Positions 33,300-44,747 are shown, numbered from the stretch's first letter. The stretch: DNA of 64,000 bases from Viola odorata (GCA_963691705.1 OY829537.1:67601352-67665351); one strand, 5' to 3'. Translations and numbers: made by a program. The notes: a model not told the origin generated them from the sequence alone.

Positions 33300-34860
33300 T
33301 GTTAAGCGTTGTAAAGGGTCACGTCCCCACATCGTGTTGTTAATGTCATGTCTGGTCACGTCCGCACATGTCGTCTGATAATGTTGTGTCTGGTCACGTC
33401 CGCACATATTGTCTGTTAAGCGTTGTAAAGGGTCACGTCCCCACATCGTGTTGTTAATGTCATGTCTGGTCACGTCTGCACATGTCGTCTGATAATGTTG
33501 TGTCTGGTCCCGTCCGCACATGTTGTTTGTTAAGCATTGTAAAGGGCCACGTCCCCACATCGTGTTGTTAATGTCATGTCTGGTCACGTCTGCACATGTC
33601 GTCTGATAATGTTGTGTCTGGTCACGTCCGCACATATTGTCTGTTAAGCGTTGTAAAGGGTCACGTCCCCACATCGTGTTGTTAATGTCATGTCTGGTCA
33701 CGTCTGCACATGTCGTCTGATAATGTTGTGTCTGGTCACGTCCGCACATGTTGTCTGTTAAGCGTTGTAAAGGGTCACGTCCCCACATCGTGTTGTTAAT
33801 GTCATGTCTGGTCACGTCCGCACATGTCGTCTGATAATGTTGTGTCTGGTCACGTCCGCACATGTTGTCTATTAAGCGTTGTAAAGGGTCACGTCCCCAC
33901 ATCGTGTTGTTAATGTCATGTCTGGTCACGTCTGCACATGTCGTCTGATAATGTTGTGTCTGGTCACGTCCACACATATTGTCTGTTAAGCATTGTAAAG
34001 GGTCACGTCCCCACATCGTGTTGTTAATGTCATGTATGGTCACGCCCGCACATGTCGTCTGATAATGTTGTGTCTGGTCACGTCCGCACATACTGTTTGT
34101 TAAGCGTTGTAAAGGGTCACGTCCCCACATCGTGTTGTTAATGTCATGTCTGGTCACATCCGCACATACTGTTTGTTAAGCGTTGTAAAGGGTCACATCC
34201 CCACATCGTGTTGTTAATGTCATGTCTGGTCACGTCCGCACATGCCGTCTGATAATGTTGTGTCTGGTCACGTCCGCACATATTGTCTGTTAAGCGTTGT
34301 AAAGGGTCACGTCCCCACATCGTGTTGTTAATGTCATGTCTGGTCACGTCCGCACATGTCGTCTGATAATGTTGTGTCTGGTCACGTCCGCACATATTGT
34401 CTGTTAAGCGTTGTAAAGGGTCACGTCCCCACATCGTGTTGTTAATGTCATGTCTGGTCACGTCCGCACAGGTCGTCTGATAATGTTGTATCTGGTCACG
34501 TCCTCACATATTGTCTGTTAAGCGTTGTAAAGGGTCACGTCCCCACATCGTGTTGTTAATGTCATGTCTGGTCACGTCCGCACATGTCGTCTGATAATGT
34601 TGTGTCTGGTCACGTCCGCACATGTTGTCTGTTAAGCGTTGTGAAGGGTCACATCTCCACATCGTGTTTTTAATGCTGTGTCTGGTCACGTCCGCACAGT
34701 CGTCTGATAATGTTGTGTCTGGTCACGTCCACGCATGTTGTCTGTTAAGCGTTGAAGGGTCACGTCCCCACATCGCGTTTGTTAATGTTGTGTCTGGTCA
34801 CGTCCGCACATGTCATCTGTTAATGTTGTGTCAGGTCACGTCCCCACACCATATCTTGAA
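33300..34860. repeat. Minisatellite 6: 114-bp higher-order repeat of three 38-bp monomers, about 13-14 copies
   Basis: Successive 38-bp monomers begin GTCATGTCTGGTCACGTCCG, GTTGTGTCTGGTCACGTCCG and CGTTGTAAAGGGTCACGTCC. They share GGTCACGTCC then CACAT and together form the 114-bp unit. One unit near 34115-34190 has lost a monomer and is 76 bp. The right edge, after 34740, decays. Because 114 is a multiple of three, long minus-strand frames arise (33267-34157 and others); I regard these as artefacts. Confidence 0.95.
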
Positions 34861-34986
34861 AATTCATAAACAGTCACCCCAAATATCAAATCAACATCTG
34901 GGCGAAGGTATGTTACCATCAATCAATATCCGAGTGAAGGTACGTTACAACTCTCATTTACATAATTCTACATTTCTGCATAATTA

Positions 34987-35090
34987 TTACTCCTCCTTGA
35001 GCGACTACTTTTCTGTCTATCTAAAAATACTCCTCCTTGAGCGACTACTTTTCTGCATATCTAAATAACTCCTCCTTGAGTGACTATACC
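34987..35090. repeat. Minisatellite 7: about 45-bp units, 3 copies
   Basis: ACTCCTCCTTGAGCGACTAC followed by TTTTCTGYMTATCTAAA, three times, the last shortened. Confidence 0.85.
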
Positions 35091-35094
35091 TTCA

Positions 35095-35845
35095 GCACCA
35101 GCGTCCGGAGAGCGATAGCCTCGCACAGTCGTGTAACTACATTTCCAGCACCACCATTCAGAGAGCGATAGCTTCGCACGGACCTTCATCCACATTGCCA
35201 CGTCAACATCCGGAGAGCGATAGCCTCGCACGGATATTTCTTCACATTACCACGTCAACATCTGGAGAGCGATAGCCTCGCCCGGACCTTCTTCACATTG
35301 CCACGTCAACATCCGGAGAGCGATAGCCTCGCACGGATATTTCTTCACATTACCACGTCAACATCCGGAGAGTGATAGCCTCGCACAGACCTTCATCTAC
35401 ATTGCCCCGCTGACATCCGGAGAGCGATAGCCTCGCACGGACCTTCTTCACATTGCCACATCAACATCCGGAGAGCGATAGCCTCACACGAACATTCATT
35501 CACATCACCACGTCGACATCCGGAGAGCGATAGCCTCGCACGGACCTTCATCCATATTGCCACGCCAATGTTCGGAGAGCGATAGCCTCGTACGGACCTT
35601 CATTCACATTGCCACGTCAACGTTCGGAGAGTGATAACCTCGCATGGATATTTCTTCACATTACCACGTCAACATCCGGAGAGCGATAGCCTCGCCCGAA
35701 CCTTCCTTCACATTTCCACGTCAACATCTGGAGAGCAATAGCCTCGCACGGACCTGCCTTCGCATTTCCACATCATCATCCGAAGAGCGATAGCCTCGCA
35801 CGGACATGCAACGTCATTTTTCATACCAGCATCTAGCAATGCGAT
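35095..35845. repeat. Minisatellite 8: about 52-bp units, about 14 copies
   Basis: The core GGAGAGCGATAGCCTCGCAC recurs every 50-54 bp, linked by GGACCTTCTTCACATTGCC and ACGTCAACATCC variants. Small length differences fall in the linker. Confidence 0.9.
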
Positions 35846-35869
35846 AACCTCGCCCAGACTAGAGTTTAA

Positions 35870-36118
35870 AGCATACCTCCTCCCAGAGTGACATCAACGA
35901 TTATCTCCTCCCAGAGCGACAACATCAAAATTATCCCATAAGACTGACATCCCCAAATATATCTCCTCCCAGAGTGACAGCAACAATCTATCTCCTCCTA
36001 GAGTGACATCAGGCATTTCCTCCTCCTAGAGTGACATCGTTGGTATTTCCTCCTCCTAGAGTGACATCATTAGGGCAAATCATTCGTACATCTATGAATC
36101 GCACCTTATCCCCCCAAG
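35870..36118. repeat. Minisatellite 9, left part (CTCCTCCCAGAGTGACATC)
   Basis: Six to seven units of about 25-35 bp with core CTCCTCCCAGAGTGACATC. The array is split by the TR-GAG-like insertion and continues at 39443. Confidence 0.85.
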
Positions 36119-36755
36119 TGATACGATCCTAGTTGCGTAGGATGCGTAACGAGTGATTCCCGATCTAGTTCTAAGCTTGGATTTCAGATGCGGAAGATAA
36201 ACTCAACAAGTACGAGCTTAGACCTGAGGACAACCTGTGTCAACCAACCTAATCGATTTCAAGTGAGGTTCTTGATTCGATCCCGCGACCTATATTCAAC
36301 CTGTGAATATCAACCTTGGGCGACGACTCAATGGAATGGATTTTCGGGTTTTACTTGCTATCCTAATCGAGTATCCGGACTCAAAGAGGGACAAGGTTCG
36401 CGAAGAACAATTTAGAAAACTCTCTAGTTTTTATTTCAAAATAACCTAAAAATAATAATGAAGAGGGTGGCTCCTTTAAATAGGAGAAACCCTAAATCCT
36501 TACAATGGGAAACCTTCCCTTAATAGAACTCCTAATTACTTAATTAAAATAAATTCAGACTAATTTAATTAATTAAGAAAAATAGCTAAATAAATAATGG
36601 AAGGTCCGACATTGCAGTCACTAGAGTCGTTGACGCTAAGGCACAGAGTCATTAGCGTCAACGACGCCAACCACTGTTTCTTCACGATTTGCTTGTCCAT
36701 ATGCTTGTTGCGAACATGCAATGCACCATGCATGATACATCTTGGGATCGTATCA
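36119..36755 (-). repeat. 3' LTR of the TR-GAG-like element (637 bp)
   Basis: It holds the last part of the gag frame (down to 36569) and ends at the polypurine tract side. It is near-identical to 38799-39435. Confidence 0.93.
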
Positions 36756-38437
36756 TTCCCTCCTTCTTCAGAAAGATTCGTCCTCGAATCTTGATCAATA
36801 TAATCTGTCCAAGAAAGCCCAGCAATTCCACACTCAATGTACACTCTCCATCTCTTGCGCTTTCTTGGTTGCCAAAGTGTATAATCCACAACACACACAT
36901 TCTGTGATGCCTTGAACAAGTATTCTCTATGGCTCGCTTCATAAACCTGTTGTAGCCCTTCTTGGAATGGCTTGTCCCAAGCGAGCTCCTCTACAAATGT
37001 GCATAAAGCTCCATCGGATAAGACCCTTATAATTCTTGGTTCAGTCTCCACATGAACCTTGCCACTGTTCTGAGAAAAAGCTTGCTGCTTGTATGCCAAT
37101 GAACATTTTATTGCTCTCTTTCCCTTCTCTCCCTCTTCAAAATGATTCGTCCTCGAATCGTGCACAAAGCAAGAGAAAACAAGCACAACCTCCTTGGAAA
37201 ATACGTTGATACGAGCAATACTATATGGCACATATGCAATCTCGAATCTCATCAAAGGAATACCAAAGTCAACATTCATACGAATAGTATATGCTTCTGC
37301 AATAAGAAACGTACCATGGCATATTGACTGATCTATACACTCAACTACAACAACCGTCGCACCATGACCAACCATGGCAGATCTGTCGTCAAACCATCCA
37401 TGAACTTGATCAAAGTATCGATCAATCCCATAGTCTTTCGGCTGAATGATGCGCTCATCAATTGCTACCACCACATCTTGCGCACTAGCAATACTACTAC
37501 TCAAAATAGTCAACTGAACCCCATTGGTGGTAGTCTTGGTCTCACCAATCTGAACACTCTCATCCGCACCACTACTCTTCACAATGTTCTCACACTTAGG
37601 CGCCTTGGTCTCACCAATCTGAACACTCAACTCTTCTTTTTTCCTCTCAACATCTCTAGTGATCTCATACTCGGCATAAGACTTCACTAGTACTTTCAAC
37701 TGCTCGAGAGAATCCTTAAGGGTATCAATCTTGTCTGGAGTCACCTCACCATTGTCCTCAATGATCAATCTATTGTTGGGACATTGGCTAGAAGTGTGTC
37801 CTCGACCTGTGCATGTATGGCATAAAATATCTTGCGTTCGCACAAGAGTTGAAGACGGAACATCTCTTGCCAACCATGTGTTGGGGTCGTCTCTCTGCTT
37901 GCGATCGCCGCTGCATAGCCCTGGTGGCGGCCTATGCACACCATAACGCAATGGCCCTTGTGCATCATAGTACTCATCACAGTACCTCTGTTGTGATCCT
38001 TGCGCTTCATAGTGTCGCTCTTGCCAGTGGGCGGGTAGGAATCGTTGCCTCATGAATATCTTCATATCATTCCAAGTTGAGATTGGGTCGATTCTAAGTC
38101 TTCGCATTTGATAATTCAAATCATTCCACCAATGAGTAGCGTCTCCAAAGAACCCAACCGATGCCATCTTTACTTTCTCCTCATCCGAGTAGTTGTGATA
38201 AACAAAGATCGATTGAATCTTCCTTTCCCACGCTAGATATGTATCCGGGTTATTTGTTCCTCCAAAGGGAGGGATTTTCATCTTTCTACTTTCAGGGCTT
38301 GTGTCAAATTGATCCCCAAACCTAAGTCTCTCACCATACTTATCATTCTACCCTCGCCTCATATAGGCATCATCTTCATACCACTGCTTCTCACGCCACT
38401 CATGCCAACGCGCCTGATACTCTCGACTTCTCAACAT
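36569..38437 (-). pseudogene. Gag of the TR-GAG-like element, one in-frame stop
   Basis: A likely start at 38437 (MLRSREYQARWHEWREK) reads 29 codons to a TAG at 38348-38350. The same frame then continues without another stop to 36569, with MKIPPFGGTNNPDTYLAWER at 38281 and GDATHWWNDLNYQMRRLRID, a gypsy-type gag capsid signature. A CCHC knuckle CHTCTGRGHTSSQC lies about residue 155 of the downstream part. The C-terminal half is unusual: SVQIGETK occurs twice and DSRTNxxEEG twice, and the frame extends into the 3' LTR. No protease, RT or integrase motif is present. If the TAG is a recent point change, the Gag would otherwise be about 620 residues. It would package the element's RNA and rely on other elements for enzymes; that is inference. 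Confidence 0.8.
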
Positions 38438-38780
38438 GACTCTTAAAAAAAAATCAAAAAAACAAAAGACACTTTGCGGGACTATTTTCGGTGACTCTTT
38501 TGACACTTTTGGGTATGATTTTTGTGACTCTATGTTGACATTTTGGGGACTGATTTTTTTTTTTTGGAAAATAAGACTCAAACAAATCGCACTTCCGATT
38601 TGTTTTTACAAAGACACAAAACTAGATCTAGACATCCTAGGTCGACTTGACACATAAATAACTAACACACGGGACGCAAGGAGATTGATTTAGATCGGGT
38701 AGAAGAAGAATTAATCTCAACAATTGAAAATAATTAAAAACAGTAAAGGATAGATGGATAGATACCAAACCGTAGAACGC

Positions 38781-38798
38781 CTTTGCTTCGCTACCAAC
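38781..38798 (-). other. Primer-binding-like site of the TR-GAG-like element
   Basis: On the minus strand GTTGGTAGCGAAGCAAAG directly follows the LTR terminus. It resembles the TTGGTAGCG that follows the Sirevirus-type LTR at 10147. Confidence 0.5.
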
Positions 38799-39435
38799 TG
38801 ATACGATCCTAGTTGCGTAGGATGCGTAACGAGTGATTCCCGATCTAGTTCTAGGCTTGGATTTCAGATGCGGAAGATAAACTCAACAAGTACGAGCTTA
38901 GACCTGAGGACAACCTGTGTCAACCAACCTAATCGATTTCAAGTGAGGTTCTTGATTCGATCCCGCGACCTATATTCAACCTGTGAATATCAACCTTGGG
39001 CGACGACTCAATGGAATGGATTTTCGGGTTTTACTTGCTATCCTAATCGAGTATCCGGACTCAAAGAGGGACAAGGTTCGCGAAGAACAATTGAGAAAAC
39101 TCTCTAGTTTTTATTTCAAAATAACCTAAAAATAATAATGAAGAGGGTGGCTCCTTTAAATAGGAGAAACCCTAAATCCTTACAACGGGAAACCTTCCCT
39201 TAATAGAACTCCTAATTACTTAATTAAAATAAATTCAGACTAATTTAATTAATTAAGAAAAATAGCTAAATAAATAATGGAAGGTCCAACATTGCAGTCA
39301 CTAGAGTCGTTGACGCTAAGGCACAGAGTCATTAGCGTCAACGACGCCAACCACTGTTTCTTCACGATTTGCTTGTCCATATGCTTGTTGCGAACATGCG
39401 ATGCGCTATGCATGATACATCCTGGGATCGTATCA
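38799..39435 (-). repeat. 5' LTR of the TR-GAG-like element (637 bp)
   Basis: Same length and termini as 36119-36755. Followed by CCCCAAG (39436-39442), the same heptamer as at 36112-36118. Confidence 0.93.
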
Positions 39436-39442
39436 CCCCAAG

Positions 39443-40285
39443 CAAACGTCTGTTACGTGTCAAACCCCCCAAGTGGGACCACCATTTATATTTTCGACAT
39501 CCGAATCAGCAGTTCTCCTCCTCCCAGAGTTACATCAATTCAACTCCTCCCAGTGTGACAACAATTCTTCTCCTCCCAGAGTGACATCAATTCTTCTCCT
39601 CCCAGAGTGACATCAATTCTTCTCCTCCCAGAGTGACAACAATTCTCCTCCTCCCAGAGTGACATCAACAAACCTATCTCCTCCCAGAGTGACATCAATA
39701 AACCTATCTCCTGCCAGAGTGACATCAACCAAATACCTCCTCCCATAGTGACATCCACAAAACTATCTCCTCCCAGGGTGACAGCAAACCAACTACCTCC
39801 TCCCAGAGTGACATCTACAATATACCTCCTCCCAGAGTGACATCAACTCACCTCCTCCCAGAGTGACATCCAAAAATATACCTCCTCCCAGAGTGACATC
39901 AACCAACTATCTCCTCCTAGAGTGACATCCACGAACAACATCATCAATTTTGTAAACACTTCTTTTAATCCCTAGTGACTGCATCAATTTCCTCATCACC
40001 AAATAACACCATCAAAAGCATATCTCCTCCCAGAGTGACATCAACATACCTCCTCCCAAAGTGACATTCAACAAACTACCTCCTCCTAGAGTGACATCCA
40101 AAAACTTACCTCCTCCCAGAGTGACGTTCAACAAACTACCTCCTCCCAGAGTGACAACAACCAATTTATCTCCTCCTAGAGCGACATCAACAAATCATCT
40201 CCTCCTAGAGCGACAGCAACAAATCTATTCCTCCCAGAGCGACGTCAACCAATTTATCTCCTCCCAGAGTGACATCATCACTGTA
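39443..40285. repeat. Minisatellite 9, right part (about 25 copies)
   Basis: CTCCTCCCAGAGTGACATCA-type units with 6- to 12-bp variable linkers (about 25-32 bp in total). A non-repeated interval lies at about 39930-40020. The array ends just before GTAAGCTTGAGGTAAGACC, a phrase also seen near 33262, just before the 114-bp array. Confidence 0.9.
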
Positions 40286-40340
40286 AGCTTGAGGTAAGAC
40301 CTGCTGTGTCGCCAAAATTCAGATATGTAGGGGCAACCGT

Positions 40341-40388
40341 CTTTACTGCTTATCAAATACTTTGATAAGACAGTAAAGAGGGGGCAAC
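40341..40388 (+). promoter_or_regulatory. Hairpin and polypurine tract before the 3' LTR
   Basis: CTTTACTGCTTATCAAA and TTTGATAAGACAGTAAAG form a 17-bp stem with one bulge and a 3-nt loop (40341-40378). It runs into AGAGGGGGCAAC (40377-40388), immediately before the LTR. GGGGCAAC also lies just left of the hairpin (about 40331). Confidence 0.7.
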
Positions 40389-43300
40389 TGTTGATACCCG
40401 AATTTTGACGCCATTTTTAGTTGATTTTAGCATTTCTGTTATTTACTTAATTTACTGTCATTTTTAGTTAATTTACTGTCGCTAGCATTTCTAAGTGTTT
40501 CATCGCATTTTAGCATCATCGTTAGCATCGTCAGCTTTCGAAATCGCATTTTTAATTTTTCGTCACGTATTTTCATTATTATTTTCATTATTATTTTTAG
40601 CCTTAAAAATCATATTTTTAACTATCCGGCAGTCGTTTGCTAGCTTTTTCTTCGTTTTAGGTCACCTCATGATTTTTAGGATTTTTAATATTTTAGTTCA
40701 TTTTTTAGTATTTTTATTTTTTATTATTATTTTCGTTGGAGCTTTTATTGGACCCGAGTAAGTTTGCTAGGACAATAGCTTGAATTTGAAATGTTTTCCA
40801 TCAACTAGTTGCTAGATTTTTTTCGGTCACAACGGTCTACAACGTCTCGTGTAATTTTTGACATAACGTCATTATTTTTCCGTCTGAACGTTTCACATTT
40901 TTGAACGAGAAAATAAACACGTTAAACGAAAAATTCTCATCATTCACTGTAGATGGTCAAACCCGTCATATTTTTCTCTACGCGCTGGTACCTTTGGTTC
41001 GAAAAGTCTGAACGTTTGCTCGCAGGACTCGGCTCGAGTCCATTTAAATAAGATAAATGACCATTTAATCATGGCCGTTGATCTGGTCAACCAAGGAAAT
41101 TCAACCAGATCAACGACCCTTGAATTAATGTGTATGGTGCACATGAATAGCGTGGAAGCGAGCAAACAGTGGAGCAGGCCACCGAGCTGCCTGCTCCGAC
41201 GTCCTGTCCCGTCCGAACGATCACCTCAAACCCTAGACCTGCCACCTCACACAGCCATAGCTCCGCCACCGCGACAAAGCAGCCACCACGCGCAGCACTG
41301 AGCTTCAAACGCCACGCGACTTCGGGCTATAAATACAAGCCTCCATCCTTCGTTCAAACGACACCAATTTGGCAAGAAAAACTTGCTCTTCCTCCCTCCT
41401 TGATTGATAGCCCATATTGAGCATCGATCGTCCAGTTTAAAGCTTGAGAGTAAGCTTTCTCTCTCTAAGCTCGTTTTTCAGTTTTTAAGCATTTTTCTTC
41501 TTTAATTCGTTTGGCCGGATTTAGAGTAGATTAATTTCTTGTTTTTATGCCATTAATTCATGTGCATGATGTAGATTAAATACATACTATCAATTTTAAA
41601 AATCGTTAGCTAGATTGTGCGAATTAATTAGTTTTCGATAATTAACGGTTCGGTCATTTTTTCAAAATTAAACTCGGTATGTTTTGAAATAAAATTCGAG
41701 CTTCATATCGTCGAGACGCCGTCGAGGAGACGAGCGTCTCGGTACGAAGATCGCGAGAAACGGACAAGGCTAGCCGGAGCTTGGCCGCCGGCAGTATGCC
41801 GGCGACAAAGAAGAAGATGAATAGTGCCAGGCTTGGAAAGGTGATGAGCAGTATGCCGGCACTGTTCACGCGTGGAAAGGTGATGGGCTTGGCCCATCAC
41901 CATCAAAATGTTTTCATGGGCCAGGCACTGTTCCAAGCCCATTTCCAATTTTCCTTTCATTTTTTTAGTTGTGCCCAACCCATTTTCAATTCTTTCCGAG
42001 ACTTCGGATCACGCTTTTTCGTAAAAATAATTCGTATGCTTCGTATGATTATTTTTCGTACTATCAACTGTTTTATTTTCTGTACTTATCAACTATTTTA
42101 ATTATTCGCACTTTAAAATTCCACAATTTACTTTCGGCAATTTAAATTCAATTATTCATTTTACCGCCTACATAGTCGGTCGCATTTTAATTCTCGTAAA
42201 TATCAACTGCTTTAAGTTTTTGCAAACTGCTGGAAATCCTTCCGCAAATATCAACTGTTTATTTTCTGCAATTATCAATTGTTTTATTTTCTGCAATAGC
42301 AACTGTTTTATTTTTTGCATTATCAACCTGTTTTATTTTCTGCAAGCCATCAACTGTTTTAATTCCCTGTAAATAGTCAACTAAATTTAATTTTTCTGCA
42401 CTTATCAAAACAACATTTAAATTTCGTATGCGTTAAATCCATCATTTCTCGCATGCAATCAACTCAGTATTTAATTTTCGTATGCGTGAAATCCATCATT
42501 TCTCGCATGCAATCAAAACAACATTTAAATTTCGTATGCGTTAAATCCATCATTTCTCCTATGCAATCAACTCAGCATTTAATTTTCATATGCGTGAAAT
42601 CTATCATTTCTCGCATGCAATCAACTCAGCATTTAAATTTCGTATGCGTTAAATAAATCATTTCTCGCATGCAATCAACTCAGCATTTAATTTTCGTATG
42701 CGTCAAATCAATCATTTCTCGCATGCAATCAACTGTCATCATTTATTTTCCTGCACTTACCAGACTCAGCATTTAATTCTCGTATGCTTAAAATCCATCA
42801 TTTTTCCTATGCAATCAACTGTCATTTAAATTTTTGCACTCATAAAATTGCTTATTTATTTCTCGAGCTATCGCTAACACTCTCACTTTGTAGGTTTTAA
42901 TTTCAAGCTTCGCTCAAAAGTACGCCTTTCGATTCCTTTTTATTTATTCGACGCTTTTCGTAAATATCAATCGTACGCATGATATATAGAACTGCTAGAA
43001 TTAAAATCAACCTACATGAACAACGTGTTTAATGACTCGCTTAAAATGCCATGCTCATGTGATTTTAAATTCTCGCTTATATTGACTGCATGTAATAGAG
43101 GGCGCTCATTCAGTCTTTCAGAAAATCCAGTCCCATCACGTTACGGTCAGGAATAATCAATCGGTCTTGATAAACGGTAACCCTGTCCGAAAGACGTTCA
43201 AATGGTAACCCCGTCCAATGATTAATTATTTCTGAACGGTCACGATCGTAGAAAAGACCAAAGTGACGATTCCTCTTAGGGGGCCCTTTTCAAAACAAAA

Positions 43301-43628
43301 CGCATTTTCATCAAACACCTTTTAAAAAAACACCTCTCTCATCAACCGGTAACCATTTTCGGATGTGACTCGGGTGCCTAACACCTTCCCGAGACCATAA
43401 TACGACCCCGAACCTTTGTCTAGGGTCCAGACCCTTTTTTTGTGCCTTTAGTTTTTTATTTATTATATTTTCTATGCCATGGCGATTAAGGTTCCCTAGA
43501 CCTAGCAACCAAATTAGGGTGGCGACTTCATTGCATGTTGCAAGGCGTCTATTTACGCTGAGCATCGTAAGGTCTCAAGTTCGTTGCACACTCGTGAATA
43601 ACTTTTTGTTAATTTTCGGGGCGCGACA
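40389..43628 (+). repeat. 3' LTR of the 17.5-kb element (3240 bp)
   Basis: Very similar to the 5' LTR, but with a deletion of about 126 bp near 43092 (CATGTA joined to ATAGAGGG) and extra short blocks near 41717 and 41838. The right flank is GAACC (43629-43633). Confidence 0.93.
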
Positions 43629-43633
43629 GAACC

Positions 43634-44747
43634 AGCTGGAATATCTTCAAAAGAGTTGGAGTCGCAACCTTTTTTCATCTTCAGCTATTAGATTTCTTAT
43701 CAAAGAGGAACAGTGTTAAGATACAATTTAGTATTTTATCTTAGGATTTATTCTATTTCTTTTTCCTTTGAGATATTTTCTAGGGAGGAAACTATATAAA
43801 TCTCCCTAGGGTTTTTGAGAAAAGGGAGTTCCCTTCTCTGCAGTTTTCGTTTAGTTTTATTTTCAAACCCCTTTCTCGTTTCGTTTTCTTCACCGAAACG
43901 GAGGATTCAATTTATGCAATTACATCTTTTGTTTTCTTCAATCAAGAGCATGTCTAGCTAATTTAAACTTTCCTAGTAGAAGCGTTTAAAGCATGACTCT
44001 AAGTTTGCATGAGATCTAATTATTCTTAATTATTTTTTATATCTGTATTTAATTGATCTCCAATATAATTGTATTGCACTACTTTTTTATTTTCGATTTG
44101 GCCAATCTAGGGTTGAACTGACTTTAGCAAGTGTCATTCTTTTTTGCTATGGCAACCCGTTCTTGGGCCATTTATGAGCTAGAAGATCGAAGTAGACAAC
44201 TAGCTCTAAGAAGCTAGTGAGAAGGATTAATTTAATTTAGACCCGATTGACAACCGAGGATCCTAGGTTAGGAGTTTTCTTCCCCTAGTCAACAATAAAT
44301 AAATTTTAGTAAACCCTTTAACCAGTAAGGTGCTAGTTGATTAGAAATCATCTCTAAGCATACATGAGGTTGTTTTGATACAAGAGGGAAGTAGCGGTTC
44401 TAAGCGTACTTGAGTCCTATAGCAACTCTGTAGATTGAAGATGGATAACTGTGCATCGATGATTGCTACTCACGAATCATAGCTTGATTGAGCTTCTACT
44501 GTGATTATTTTTACTCTTGAACACACTTTTAAGTGAATTTACTATCTTTTAATTTTCTTTACTCTCTCTTAGTTTTAAACAAAAACTCTCAATTTTGCCT
44601 ATGTGTTACAATTGGTTATTTCAAGCATTTACAAAAACCATATCCTTCGTCCCAGTGGACGAATCTCTTGCTGCTATTTACAGTTAATTTTGTGTTTAGT
44701 AGGAAGTTGTATTTCTTATTTATTTTTTACGGAGTAGACGACCATCA
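43634..44747 (+). mobile_element. Athila-like 3' LTR, continuation after the LARD insertion
   Basis: Aligns in order with about 54890-56070 (AATACAATTTAG, GAGCATG...CTAG, CCAATCTAGGGTTGAA, CCTTTAACCAGTAAGGTG, CTATAGCAACTCTGTAGATT, GTGGACGAATCTCTTGCTGC). It ends TTACGGAGTAGACGACCATCA, matching GACGGATTCGACACCTATCA of the solo LTR. Together with 25850-26130 it gives an LTR of about 1.4 kb. Confidence 0.75.

Larger units (their letters stand above)
36119..39435 (-). mobile_element. TR-GAG-like LTR element nested in minisatellite 9 (3317 bp)
   Basis: Two LTRs of 637 bp (36119-36755 and 38799-39435) begin TGATACGATCC and end GGATCGTATCA, a perfect 11-bp terminal inversion. They differ at only a few positions, so the insertion looks recent. 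On the minus strand the 5' LTR (38799-39435) is followed by a primer-like GTTGGTAGCGAAGC. The 3' LTR is preceded by the purine tract GAAGAAGGAGGGAA (36756-36769). The only coding capacity is a gag. Size and content match terminal-repeat retrotransposons with a GAG domain. Both sides carry CCCCAAG. Confidence 0.9.
26131..43628 (+). mobile_element. 17.5-kb LARD-like LTR element with noncoding, minisatellite-rich interior
   Basis: Paired LTRs (26131-29447 and 40389-43628) share TGTTGATACCCG and GGCGCGACA termini and flanking GAACC. A primer-binding-like GTTTGGCGACTTCACTGGGG follows the 5' LTR, and a purine tract AGAGGGGGCAAC precedes the 3' LTR. The 10.9-kb interior contains no gag, protease, RT or integrase of its own; the only gag belongs to a nested element on the other strand. 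The interior is instead a chain of unrelated tandem arrays. A LARD needs proteins from a relative. Tandem repeats are known in Tat/Ogre-type untranslated regions, which is the likeliest kinship but is inferred. Confidence 0.88.

Noticed and set aside
33267..34461. Long minus-strand frames (296 and 105 codons) with a repeated MTRHDINNTMWGRDP motif
   Set aside because: They are produced by the 114-bp repeat, whose period is a multiple of three. There is no domain, the frames break wherever a monomer is lost, and the setting is a noncoding retroelement interior.
35095..35845. Array of GGAGAGCGATAGCCTCGCAC units considered as a tRNA or snoRNA cluster
   Set aside because: Units of about 52 bp lack cloverleaf or C/D box features and behave as a plain minisatellite.
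37364..37690. 108-codon plus-strand frame inside the TR-GAG-like element
   Set aside because: It lies opposite the long gag frame, has no domain and shares its coordinates.
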